This document shows positions 1-11,400 of a DNA stretch of 64,000 nt, in pieces (positions within the stretch are counted from its first letter, which is position 1; each line of letters opens with the position of its first letter). The DNA is from Antedon mediterranea (Eukaryota; Echinodermata; Crinoidea; Comatulida; Antedonidae), in contig NC_092673.1 in NCBI RefSeq assembly GCF_964355755.1, positions 34,047,648 to 34,111,647 of the forward strand, written 5' to 3'. Under the pieces are notes generated by a model, which did no database searches, was not told where the DNA came from, and was given only the letters and a program-made list of their open reading frames with translations. A program made the position numbers and the translations under genes.

Positions 1-1832
1 TAAAATATGAGCTAAGTATTCAGAAGTTTTTTTATGATAAATTGTAAGCCCCCTTATGTCATATTTCATGTTGTGTTTTTCACATTCATATATCACATAA
101 TTCATACAATCCCCATCAATCCTTTCCAAAATTTGCGTTTGATCTGACACAGCAATTAAAATGTGGGCAAGTACTTTCCTTTTTTCCTCAGATGACATAT
201 TATCACAAAACCTTCCATTAATTGTAGGCTGATGGACATCATGAACTTCTCTCATAAGATAAAACACATTGTTGGTATCTACACTTACATTTGGGTTATC
301 ATAAGTGAGAAACATTCTTAATGAGTTACATACAGAAGTAATTTGTATGTCTAACTTTGTTTTTGTTACATGATCCATAAGATCATTTTCTACATTCTCC
401 AAATACTTTTCATTAACCACCCGTTGTAAAATCCAAATCAAAGAACGATATGTTGGAAACCTATTTGTGATCCAATGTTTCAACAACTTGGCAGCACCGG
501 CACCAAGAAATCCTATAGCAAATTCACGTGCCATTATGAAATATTCACTTTCTCTTATATTCTCCCATTCTTCATCCTCTAACGTTGAAAGAAGCAATTT
601 ATTGTTATCATTCTCACTCTCCAAACTAACTATTTCACACACTTTACATAAGTAAAACCCAACCAATGATTCTACTATTAACTTATGAGGAGCCGTATAC
701 GTCTTTGCCAATTTAGACTTTTTGGAATGCGCTTTGTCTTCATATACAAACCCAAGTTTTAAAGCAAGTGTATCATTTAGTTTATTTCCGATAATAGTAT
801 GTAAATCATTTTCATTAAATGAAAGTTGATTATTCTTTAACCTTTGATACATACATTTTCCTAAAAGAAGCATTGAAGTTAAATATTTCTCTGGTATTTG
901 TTCAAAATCTGAGATTTTAGAACTACTATCTTGTCTGTTAAACTGATTCAAAATACATAAGAAAAAAGCTTTAAATAGATCTGCTTTGTCAGCTGGAAGA
1001 TTTTGTTCGTCTTCTTCCCACATGAAACAAATTGAGAGGAGCAACATTGGATTGTTGCACATTTGATATGCCAGATAGTTATATTTCAATTCTTCAACAA
1101 GGGAATCTCCCAATTCAGGTTTTTTAACCTGTTCAAAATATCTTGTAACATATTTTGTTACATTTTTCTTATCGAATCCTTTGACTTGCACATGCACATT
1201 GCTGTTCTTAATGTATTCATCTATATTTACTGAACGAGAAGTAACTACTACTGAACTTCTTTCTAATCTTTGCTTTTTGAAAAGACGTATTGGGCTTTTG
1301 TTTTGGAATCTTAATTCGTCCAAACCATCTATAAGCAATACAATTTCATAATCATGATCCATTATAAATTTTTTGATCAATTTTGGATCTTCTGCTAAAT
1401 CTGTTTCCAAGCTAAAATCGTCAAGTTCAATTTCCTTCAAAATAACATCTAAAATATTATCGGTTTTGCCTAAATCTCTAATGTTGATAAGAAAAAGTAT
1501 TTTACCTGTACAAATTTCAAATGAATTTTTAGTAGCCCAGTTATATGCAAAATACCTCAATAAGGTAGTCTTACCAATTCCTCCTTCACCACTGATAAGA
1601 ACTCTACATTCAGGTGTAGATTCAATTATTTGTAAAAGATCTTTCAATGTTATGCCTTTGGGTTCAGGATCACCACCAGCCTTCTTTGTGTTTGATTGTA
1701 ATAGAACCAGCTCGGTAAACATGTCAGCTATATTTAATTCAAATTCAGAATTCATGATTTGTGGTGTCAAACGATGGAAATTGCGGTACAAATTCTTTTG
1801 AGTAGTTACTAGGTAGTTTCTTATTTTGTCAT
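1..1832 (-). CDS. Exon 4 of the NLR-like gene: NACHT NTPase, open at window edge
   Basis: At least 1832 nt open on the minus strand, beginning at acceptor TATTTTTTAG (ends 1833). It starts with the linker helix DKIRNYLVTTQKNLYRNF typical just before NACHT in these proteins. The P-loop lies around base 1580 and Walker B around 1320-1350. About 400 residues of helical NACHT-associated sequence follow, with no stop down to base 1. The plus-strand open frames at 467-655 and 1373-1801 are antisense shadows of this exon. Confidence 0.88.
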
Positions 1833-4614
1833 CTAAAAAATATAAAAAATGTCATTAATCTTTCAATATGTTATGTAGACTTAACGTCTTTGCTTTTCAA
1901 CGTGATGGATATTTTTTGACATATAGTATCCGTTTCAAAGGGTAGCAGACTATACAGTAACATAAAAACAAATCAAATCTTTATTCGTTCCATATATAGA
2001 AAATGTACATGAAAAAATTGTTTTCCTCGACAGAAAAATATGGTAAAACATTCACAATTACATCATACATAGAACGAATTTACAATTTAAAAACATTAAT
2101 TAAAACATCCATTAACAGTAAAACTTTAAAATATATATTGCATGTGCGTTATTATGATCTAACAATCTTTGAGTTAAAAATATGAGTTGAATTTGATACA
2201 AAAGACAGTCGGTTTGTTGACGTATCAGCTCTAGGAGCCCGTAGCCGGCCTGACTTGTTCTTCTAAAATCTCATATGTAATAGATGTTTCTTATATTCTA
2301 AAATTTTACTTAATTTACTTAGGACCTGTTTTTCATAAAGATATTTTAAAACTTTAACCGTACAACCAATTATATTTGATGCTATCTTAGTAATTCTAAT
2401 GAGACCTTTCTTGTGTGTTTCATTTAAATTACGGAACCAAGCAATAAAAGAGATAACTAGTACTGATTGAATAAATGTTTCATAGAATAATTTCAAAGTA
2501 CAAAATTATTTGTCGAGAATTGTATTATGGATATAAACTTTAATTATTTGCTGATGCTTTTGTTTGCATAAGCATGAAAAGTAGTAATTTCCTCTCTTAT
2601 CGGAAATTCGTAACTGTTTTTTGTGTTGTTTATACTACTGCTGTTTGCTAACATTGAACTATTGTTGGCGAATGTTCATTATTTGCACAATATTCCAAAT
2701 AAAGTTGCATGATAAAGTCAAGTGATCTCGTTACTATGTTATTTATTATTTCTTTATATTTTTTTAAAATTACAGTTATTTCTTACCTCTTTCTCTTTGT
2801 GATAGCTTTTCAGGGTCTTGCTCCATTATTATTTCTTCTTCATCCAATTCTACATCTTAGAGAAAATACCATACTATTAATTGAATACTTTATTACAATT
2901 AAAATTATATATAATATATATTATATATAATCAATTAAAAATCCCACAAACCCATATTGTAATATATTTTAAAAGATATAAATCAAATATCTAGTATAAA
3001 TTGCATCCAACAGTTTAAAGGCCAGGTGCGGGTAAAAAATGTCTATTGGTCATACATTTCAATAATTATCGATCTATATTTGTTTTATGTACAATTAACC
3101 AGATATCATATATAAAATGCATGCCTGTACCTGAGTTTTAAAGTCAAGATCAACGTTGTATTAGACTGGGAATGGAACGGAAAGGTGACACATGCTTTTT
3201 TGTGGAGGGATCTGGTACATGATACTAAAAATTGGAACTAAATAATAGAGCAGACATATTCATTTAATGCATATTTTATATTGTTTGAATTTGATTGAAG
3301 AAACCAACCTTGAATGAAAATCCTCTTAGCTCCTGTCATTCCATTTCTTCCTAAACGTGTAAGAAATGTCTCCATCTTCCGAAAATCCTTATCAATGATC
3401 TTTCTGTCTTCAAAATCCTTAACCAAACTCCAGCTGTCTTGATATTTCTTCACTGGATTGTTATATAAAGAATCTAATGTGGATACATCTTCCTCTTTAA
3501 GTTCTAATCCCAGTTGATAAACCTTTTGTCTGAATGGTGTCAACATTGATACTACGTGTTCCTTAATATCTTCTGGAGGTTGATTCTCAACATTTGTCTT
3601 AAAGCCAAATTGCTTGGTTATCTTTATTGTGTCATATATAATAATAAGATTTAATGAACTCAAACTTCCAGAAGCTGTTAAATCCTGTAGTAGATCTATA
3701 ACACTAGTAGCTCTACCCAACTCCACGTTAGACATATTCAGATGGTCTTTGTATAAAAGTTTCAGTCTTGTGAGATATCCACTCCGATCATACCAATTTG
3801 CTATATCGGTCACCAGTTGCCTGAAATCCTCTTCTGAGGTTTCTATAATATAAATTAAGTATATGCAAATTAGTATAATGTAGTCGCCATTCCTTAGTGT
3901 TAATGAAGCAGGACTACTTAAGGAAGAACGCCAAATTAACGTACAAGTACACGTATGGACACTTTGATCCTACTCCGGCAGTAAGTTTAATGACAGAACA
4001 ATTATTATATAATTTCAAAAAAAAAAATACTCAAATCCCCATCTGGTGTTGGTTTGACCCCTAATACAATGCAAATATTGTTTTTTGTTTTCTAAGTTCA
4101 AAATGTATCGTGTTGTTTTGACAGTTACGAGGAGCCGTCCGACACAAAACAATAGTTTGTCTTTTACAAACCACGGCTCTCTCTCCCTCTCTCTGTTTCA
4201 AAGCAAATATTTAGCAGTCTACCATATTGTTAGTGTTAGCTATGCAAATAAAACAAACCAAACAAAAGCCTGACACAAAGTAGGCCTATGTCTAGAATCC
4301 TACAGATTAGAATTTTATGTTGAAATCTACTGTATAACTGTTGATTAATAACTATTATTTCAAGAGATATTAGTCTGAGACAACAATCAAATTATTAATG
4401 TTGTCTCAGGTTAAGTATGACAATAAGCATTAATTATATAACACTTTATAAGAAATAAAGATATAAGAACACAGTTATGATATACTATGTCATTAAATAT
4501 AAGAAATATAAAAGATTAATCTGAGATAATATTTATATTTCATATTTTCAACGATTTATATAATTTGTATATGACGTAAGTTTATATGATGCTCTTACCA
4601 CCAGTGGATGCCAT
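1..4614 (-). CDS. NLR-like protein: two death-fold (DED-like) domains + NACHT, 5' part
   Basis: Predicted intracellular pattern sensor of the NLR (STAND NTPase) type. Coding exons on the minus strand: 4614-4599, 3842-3309, 2855-2787 and 1832 to beyond base 1. All three introns are GT-AG and all junctions are phase 1, giving 2451 nt (817 codons) without a stop. The start is the ATG at 4614-4612; this 16-nt mini-exon ends G|GTAAG and its spare G completes a Glu codon in exon 2. Residues about 10-95 and 105-180 form two helical death-fold units, the first ending KITKQFGF. A 23-aa acidic linker follows, then NACHT: Walker A GEGGIGKTT (288-296), Walker B VLLIDGLDE (371-379), sensor-like VVVTSR (401-406), then helical winged-helix-like sequence. 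The C-terminal sensor repeats (LRR, ankyrin or other) lie outside the window, so the ligand-binding part is unknown. The DED rather than DEATH label is inference. Confidence 0.88.
2263..2500 (-). pseudogene. Decayed non-LTR retrotransposon RT C-terminal fragment
   Basis: The minus-strand translation contains LFYETFIQSVLVISFIAWF, then NLNETHKKGLIRITKIASNI and a Lys/Leu-rich helix. This is the order seen at the C-terminal end of many non-LTR reverse transcriptase ORFs (FYxSVIxSVL..WYxNL..NRLxxIVKxASKIIG). It lacks a start and the catalytic YxDD part, and stops before the usual last motif. It lies within the last known intron of the NLR-like gene, in the same orientation, so it is probably spliced out. 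Confidence 0.6.
2787..2855 (-). CDS. Exon 3 of the NLR-like gene: acidic linker
   Basis: A 69-nt phase-1/phase-1 exon between the death-fold and NACHT exons. The acceptor TTTTCTCTAAG ends at 2856 and the donor is AGAG|GTAAG at 2787/2786. It encodes 22-23 residues rich in Asp and Glu (core ELDEEEIIMEQDPEKLSQRE). Both splice sites are good and the reading frame is kept with or without it, so it may be a cassette exon; that is inference. Confidence 0.65.
2890..2935. repeat. AT-rich palindromic microsatellite
   Basis: Alternating TA/AT tract around 2904-2930 that is self-complementary and can form a hairpin. It lies just upstream of the linker exon of the minus-strand gene. Confidence 0.6.
3309..3842 (-). 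CDS. Exon 2 of the NLR-like gene: tandem death-fold domains
   Basis: Single 534-nt exon, phase 1 at both ends. The acceptor TATTATAG lies at 3850-3843 and the donor CAAG|GTTGGT at 3309/3308. It carries both N-terminal adaptor-type domains. The second contains LTPFRQKVYQLGLEL and later DSWSLVKDFEDR, the helix pattern seen in DED-like units of invertebrate deuterostome NLRs. The open frame extends upstream of the first in-frame GTG to the acceptor, so the true start is in the mini-exon at 4614 and not here. Being symmetric, the exon could be gained or skipped without breaking frame. Confidence 0.8.
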
Positions 4615-4700
4615 GTTGTTGATCTTTAGGCTTGTACAGTAATTGATTTGTTTACACCAAAATTGTTCTGTAAAAATTAAATAAAAACTTGTATCAACTA

Positions 4701-4850
4701 AAGCTATGTCTACATCAAAGTGTATGTGACAACAAAAAGTGTATGTGCCCAATTATGGTAGCGATATGCCAAATATGGTAGTGATATGACATCATTGTAT
4801 CCATATAATAAGCACATCACATGTTGTTGTTAATAATGTAGACAGAGCTA
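4701..4850. mobile_element. MITE, GTCTACACTA family, divergent copy
   Basis: Starts AAGCTATGTCTACATC and ends TGTAGACAGAGCTA, the inverse of the start. It has the family core (GTGATATGACATCA, GCACATCAC). No coding capacity. It lies just upstream of the start codon of the minus-strand NLR-like gene. Confidence 0.65.
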
Positions 4851-5301
4851 AACTTGTAAAAAAAATTATAATTCATTTTTATATATCTGTATTTTATCTC
4901 AAAATTCACTTTATCCGACTCTATATTCGTCTCATTTTATAAGTAAACATCAACATTCACACACGTCACCACATACATTTCAAGACAGATATCGTATCGC
5001 ATGCCGGGCTTTATGCATCTACCCACTACAACTCTGGGTAAATACGTACTTTAACTACTGAATCGCAACGACAAAGATAACAATTATCCAATCAGATCAT
5101 AGCTTTATGAATAGGTGATTAGGCAAGATGCACATTGATGTGGAATTTTTTCGAAGGAATACTCTTGTAAAATTGCCTTTTCTAACAGTAATAATACTTT
5201 AAAAGTATTTCTAATCGATTATATTAACATATATGTATGTGTAATGCCTAATTTAAACATTTAAATAATACCCGATTCACACATGTACAACACAAATGTA
5301 A

Positions 5302-5602
5302 CAAAATATAACAAATGATTGCGCGCATGGATATCTCCCGAGATTATCTTAACTATAACACTAAACAGCCAGATAAATTGCTTGCAACGTCCAATCTAAC
5401 CTAAATCGAAACTCTCCCCGAAATCCAATCATCCACACAGGCCCCTTACTATGGAACTCCCTTAACAAGTCTTTATTTGATCATAGTTTCATCACATTTA
5501 AGTCAAAATACAAAAAAATTCCTAATATCAAAATACAAACCAACTTAATAATTCAAAATATAACAAATGATTGCGCGCATGGATATCTCCCGAGATTATC
5601 TT
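5302..5602. repeat. Direct repeat A (about 49 bp, two copies)
   Basis: An identical block containing ATGATTGCGCGCATGGATAT occurs at about 5303-5351 and again at about 5553-5602. The first copy runs directly into repeat B; the second has unrelated DNA after it. Confidence 0.8.
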
Positions 5603-6523
5603 ACCGAGTTAAACAATACGATACATTAAAACGTATTTTCACGATACAAGGCATCCTATGAGACAGGCGCCACACCGATAAATATTCCGTCTACTACACA
5701 CTTTTTTTTTTCAATATATCCTTTTTTTATATTTTACTGCTAACAAGATCTCAAGATGGAGAACAAAATCCATGATTTAGAAATGAGCTCCAAATACCCA
5801 TGACTGGATTGAATATAGACGCGATATGACCACGGCAGACGTGAGATAAAAAAAAGGAAAAACATTAAATTTGAAAAACTCTTCATATATTAAATGTTCA
5901 AAGCTTTCTCCTAAATCAAATGAGTTCAACATTTTGTTAACTAATCCATATTTAAGCGCACTAAAAAGTTCCATATCCTCCTAATTAGTACACAGAGGTC
6001 TAATTTTAAACAGATAAATAAACTTACAATTCTTGTACCATCAAGGTTACCATTCACATGCAAAGGAGGCTCAGGTATCTTAATGTACAGCATATACATT
6101 TTAGAGTATTTGCTGAAAGAAGTTGTAGTTCCACCACCAGCCCGAGCCGCTCCTTACTGAATGACACAAAACCGCTGATCACCTAATTATTTAATTCCAA
6201 CTGCGTCACACATTACACATTGGTTTTTACAAGTCTATACTATACTATAGGCCTAGTTAATCATTTATTTTAGACACTTCACCTTTCAAACATGGTGCAA
6301 TGGTTTAATCATAAATAAACAAACTATAACACTAAACAGCCAGATAAATTGCTTGCAACGTCCAATCTAACCTAAATCGAAACTCTCCCCGAAATCCAAT
6401 CATCCACACAGGCCCCTTACTATGGAACTCCCTTAACAAGTCTTTATTTGATCATAGTTTCATCACATTTAAGTCAAAATACAAAAAAATTCCTAATATC
6501 AAAATACAAACCAACTTAATATT
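5350..6523. repeat. Direct repeat B (about 190 bp, two near-identical copies)
   Basis: Copies lie at 5350-5541 and 6324-6522 in the same orientation, 974 bp apart, and look identical over about 190 bp (both begin CTATAACACTAAACAGCC). Spacing and identity suggest a recent duplication or the ends of a small non-coding element. No transposase or retroviral ORF lies between them. Confidence 0.85.
6028..6112 (-). CDS. Candidate orphan exon, unrecognised
   Basis: Minus-strand segment with acceptor ACTTCTTTCAG (ends 6113) and donor ATT|GTAAGTT (6028/6027). In the open frame it reads KYSKMYMLYIKIPEPPLHVN and continues GNLDGTRI, a protein-like composition in a region otherwise full of stops. It might instead be a first coding exon from the internal ATG. 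I found no convincing partner exon and do not recognise the family. Confidence 0.25.
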
Positions 6524-8454
6524 TCACCAAAATTTTGACCTATTTTAAACACCTCTTTTACCCTATATTTGTTTGTTTGTTTGTCTTGTCTTCGTCCATA
6601 CTTGGTCTCTTGCGTAGTGTATGTCATTTGGCAGGTTTATTACAGTCTTCTTTTTCCATACTTCTCTATTTAGTGCTTCTTTTTTAGTTCAGAATACGTA
6701 TTTTATTTTTTTGATTTATCAATCATAGCTATCCTTTTCCTTCCTCTTCTTCTTGTTCTACCTATGATATCTAATTTTTCTTTTATAACAATCACAGTTC
6801 TCCTTCTTTTTCTCTATCGTATGTACAGTAGGCCTAATTTTAATGTTTTTTTTTCTACTCTTACTGTAAAATTGTGACAAATAATATAAACATCAATGTA
6901 AAACTCTGAATTGTGGATCTTTGTTAAATGTACCAGTAAGGCCTACAAAGTAAACTCTATTTGCTTTTAAAGATGAAAATTGAATCTGCAAAATTACGGT
7001 ATAGTGTAATTCAATTTCCATTACAGGCTTTCAAAATATCCGTCCGTAGGCCTACCTAGATATTCCATTAAAATGGCACTGAACAGATTAATAATGTGTA
7101 TGGATACAAGAACCATAAACCTGTCTATATCGGAACATAAACGTTGCATCCTACTGTCAGCTAGATACAAACAAATAGGCCTATTAAGCTGCAATGTTTG
7201 TCGTATTTAGTTTTATATCATTTTTTTTCCAAGTATCCTCATTCAATGTAGGCGTGATCTGTTTTCTTATCTAGTTTGATAATATCCTATGTGTGACTGT
7301 GTGTGATAAATTGATTTAATTCCAAATTGTAGAGATCAGCAGCTGGTCCGGAATTTACTATATCTATAATTGTATAGGCCTACTACACATTAATTCTTAT
7401 GTTGAATCAGTGTGTGTATGCTGATGTAAACAGAAGAAAAATGCAAGAAAAAAGACAATTTTAAAAAATCGTTTATGTTTTAGGGCCTGCTTCTGGAAAA
7501 AAATGCCTCTTTATTATAAAAAAAAATATCCAGCCGGGCTTTCATTTTATAACTATCTTCCTTATTATACTGAATATTAAAATGAGTTTATAAAACCACA
7601 GTGGTGGAGGTCTACTTATAAGTAGTATAAATACTGCTGCACTAGATCTACTCAGAGCCTACAACACAACGAACTGATGTACAAAACTATGTGGCCCCGT
7701 ATAATTAATAATTATCCCCGATCTCACGTCAAAACGGTTTAATGGTGATGTATGCCGCCCTCAACAGTTTTTTTTACCAAAAATGGTGGGTCGACGATAG
7801 AAAAAAGACGGAATCACGTTCGCTCTGCTTTTTGTAATTAAAAGTCCCTTTTATGTGTTTTTTGCAAACTATTTTAGGAAACAAATGTATTGTTAGTTTT
7901 GTAATAACTTATATTTATCAGTAGTGGTCCGTTATGTAAGTTTTGTAGCTAATTACTTAAGTGAACTCACTCAGGCTAGGCTAAACTTTTTGATTGAGAA
8001 TGACTGTAGTAGTTTACCCAGCCTATATTTTTGTGCTTTTGTCCTAGCTTGTGGTCGTTTTGTCCTTAAATACAAATTGTAAATATACTGTATATATTAG
8101 TATGTAAATTGCTATATCAAAATGATAATAATACGGGTCCATTATCACTCCTGTGGACGATCAAAGCATATCGATCGAAACGTCGAGAAACTCAACAGTT
8201 CTTTTCAGAACTAAAATAGGCCTAGGCCTATACATAATACGTGTACTGCAAAATTTATATCAACATTTGATTAATTTCGCCATGCAAACCTTCAAACAAT
8301 ATAATACGGATCCACTTTTATTTTTAATAATAGGCCTACAAAGAATACTATATTGAATTTAAATATAATTTTGTAGATTATATTAAAGATTAAGAAAATT
8401 CCAGTATCCATGACTCAATTGATAATATCATTTTAATTCATTTTTTTAAAGAAA
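6523..8454. other. Non-coding interval upstream of PCGF1
   Basis: AT-rich DNA with many TAGGCCTA palindromes (for example near 6831, 7049, 7178, 7373, 8219) and no convincing exon. The PCGF1 promoter and any 5' UTR exon must lie here or further left. An AG just before 8452 fits an acceptor for a spliced leader. The open frame at 8153-8356 has no supporting features. Confidence 0.5.
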
Positions 8455-11400
8455 ATGTTTGCAATACAAAGCTTGAAGCCTAGAGCCAATGCTGAACTTG
8501 AGGATGAGGTAAGATTAACAATGCTCCATCTTTTACTTCTAAAGATAATACTGAAAACTAAAACAGTTATAATGTTCAACTTGTGAAAGACTGTAAGATC
8601 TTACTTTGTTTTTAATTTATATTATAATAATAATTATTAATTTTATTTAAAAAAAAACCTTCAAAAATAAGATAGAGTGCTAAGTTAAAGACCCCTTCCC
8701 TGCAATTTTGGACGTTTTTTGGAAAATAATACATATATATCACTTTAAAAACATTAAACCATGTCATTCCTTGTCTTAAATGTACGTTTTATGGTAAATT
8801 ATGATAAAAAGTGAGAAACAATGCACTACCTAAGTAGCTCGCGGCGATCGACCTCTCGTGGACGGTCTTAGGCCTAGCCTAGCTAGGCTTAGTTTTGTAG
8901 GCCTAGCTGGTAAACATCGGTAACGTACGAACATCGTACGCTAGCTATATACCTAGCCTGACGTTGTATAGTTGCATTAATTGTCTTTCTATTTTTGCCA
9001 GACTCCGTTGATACAAATTGGGGAAAACCCGGTATTTTCGCTGAAAATTTAGGAGTCTTCCATTTGTTTTGGCCTCACGATCGATCGAAAAGTGGGCGAA
9101 TTACAGGTGAAAAAAAAAAATATCAATCCGCGCGCAATGCATTTTGGGATTTATAGCGGGCCGCTATAATTATTAGAATCGACTTATTTTTTACATTTTT
9201 AACCGTTTAAAGACAAAAAAAGTTATCGCAATAGGACCATATAGTATTATTTTTACATTAAATATAGTTTGTGATCTTAAATTAGATCTAAAAAACGTAG
9301 GGAAGGGGGCTTTAAGGGTGGGCTGGGGAAAAAAGAAAATAATATCCGGAGGAATGTGTGCTATGTTGAAATTAAATTGTGTAGAAAGCCTAAAAATAAG
9401 CTTTAAGACTGTGTAGAAGAGATTTTTCACCCGTGTGAATTGTAATGTGTGTATCCAAGGCGGGAATTTGCGAAATGCTTAAAATTATTTTTTGGTCAAA
9501 TCCGAGTAGTTTCGATGTAATTTTGCTAACTGAAAAATAAATTTGTAATCTCCTTGGTGAAGGTAATAAATAAAGTTCACATTCTTCTCTTTTTTTTCCA
9601 GAAACCTCTTATGTTAAAAGTATGCAATCTGAACCAGCATATAGTTTGTATTCTGTGTGCTGGGTATTTTGTGGATGCTACTACCATTACAGAATGTCTA
9701 CACACATGTAAGTCAGTGTTCGTTTAACAAGTACAAAATTTGAGAAACCCAAGCAGTAGAACCCAAGTAAAGTACAAAATTAGAGAAACCCCAGCAGTCA
9801 AACCCAAGTAAAGTACAAAATCAAGAGGCCTCTATACAGTAGAGCCCCTCCTTTGGGACACCCCACAGTATTAAGGGACACCCCCAGTATTAAGGGACAC
9901 CCCACAGTATTAAGGGACACCCCACAGTATTAAAGGACACCCCACAGTATTAAGGGACACCCCACAGTATTAAGGGACACCCAACAGTATTAAGGGACAC
10001 CACACAGTATCAAGGGACACCACACAGTATCAAGGGACACCCCACAGTATCAAGGGACACCCCACAGTAGTAAGGGACACCCCACAGTATCAAGGGACAC
10101 CCCACAGTATCAAGGGACACCCCACAGTATCAAGGGACACCCCACAGTATCAAGGGACACCCCACAGTATCAAGGGACACCCCACAGTATCAAGGGACAC
10201 CCCACAGTATCAAGGGACACCCCACAGTATCAAGGGACACCCCACAGTATCAAGGGACACCCCACAGTATCAAGGGACACCCCACAGTATCAAGGGACAC
10301 CCCACAGTATCAAGGGACACCCCACAGTATCAAGGGACACCCCACAGTATCAAGTGACACCCCACAGTATCAAGGGACACCCCACAGTATCAAGGGACAC
10401 CCCACAGTATCAAGGGACACCCCACAGTATTAAGGGACACCCCACAGTATTAAGTGACACCCCACAATATTAAGGGACACCCAACAGTATTAAGTGACAC
10501 CCCACAGTATTAAGGGACACCCCACAGTATTAAGGGACACCCCACAGTATTAAGTGACACCCCACAGTAGTAAGGGACATCCCACAGTAGTAAGGGACAC
10601 CCCACAGTATCAAGGTACACCCCACAGTAGTAAGGGACACCCCACAGTATCAAGGGACACCCCACAGTATTAAGTAACACCCCACAGTATCAAGGGACAC
10701 CCCACAGTATTAAGGTACACCCCACAGTATTAAGTGACACCCCACAATATTAAGGGACACCCCACAGTATTAAGTGACACCCCACAATATTAAGGGACAC
10801 CCCACAGTATTAAGTGACACCCCACAGTATTAAGTGACACCCCACAATATTAAGGGACACCCCACAGTATTAAGTGACATCCCACAGTAGTAAGTGACAC
10901 CCCACAGTATTAAGGGACACCCCACAGTATTAAGGGACACCCCACAGTATTAAGTGACACCCCACAGTATTAAGTGACGCCCCACAGTATTAAGTGACGC
11001 CCCACAGTATTAAGTAACACCCCACAGTATTAAGTAACACCCCACAGTATTAAGTAACACCCCACAGTATTAAGTGACACCCCACAGTATTAAGTGACAC
11101 CCCACAGTATTAAGTGACACCCCACAGTATTAAGTGACACCCCACAGTATTAAGTGACACCCCACAGTATTAAGGGACACCCCAAAGTATTAAGTGACAC
11201 CCCACAGTATCAAGGGACACCCCACAGTATTAAGGGACACCCCACAGTATCAAGGGACACCCCACAGTAGTAAGGGACACCCCACAGTAGTAAGGGACAC
11301 CCCACAGTATTAAGTGACACCCCACAATATTAAGGGACACTTTCCTGTGTAACAAACAGATTTCAAATAACCAGTTAAACATTGTTGTCAAACAACTTCA

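Noticed and set aside
1373..1801. 142-aa plus-strand ORF
   Set aside because: Antisense to the NACHT exon, which has the Walker motifs on the other strand.
5350..6523. LTR retrotransposon with about 190-bp LTRs
   Set aside because: No TG...CA ends, primer-binding site, polypurine tract or gag/pol sequence between the repeats.
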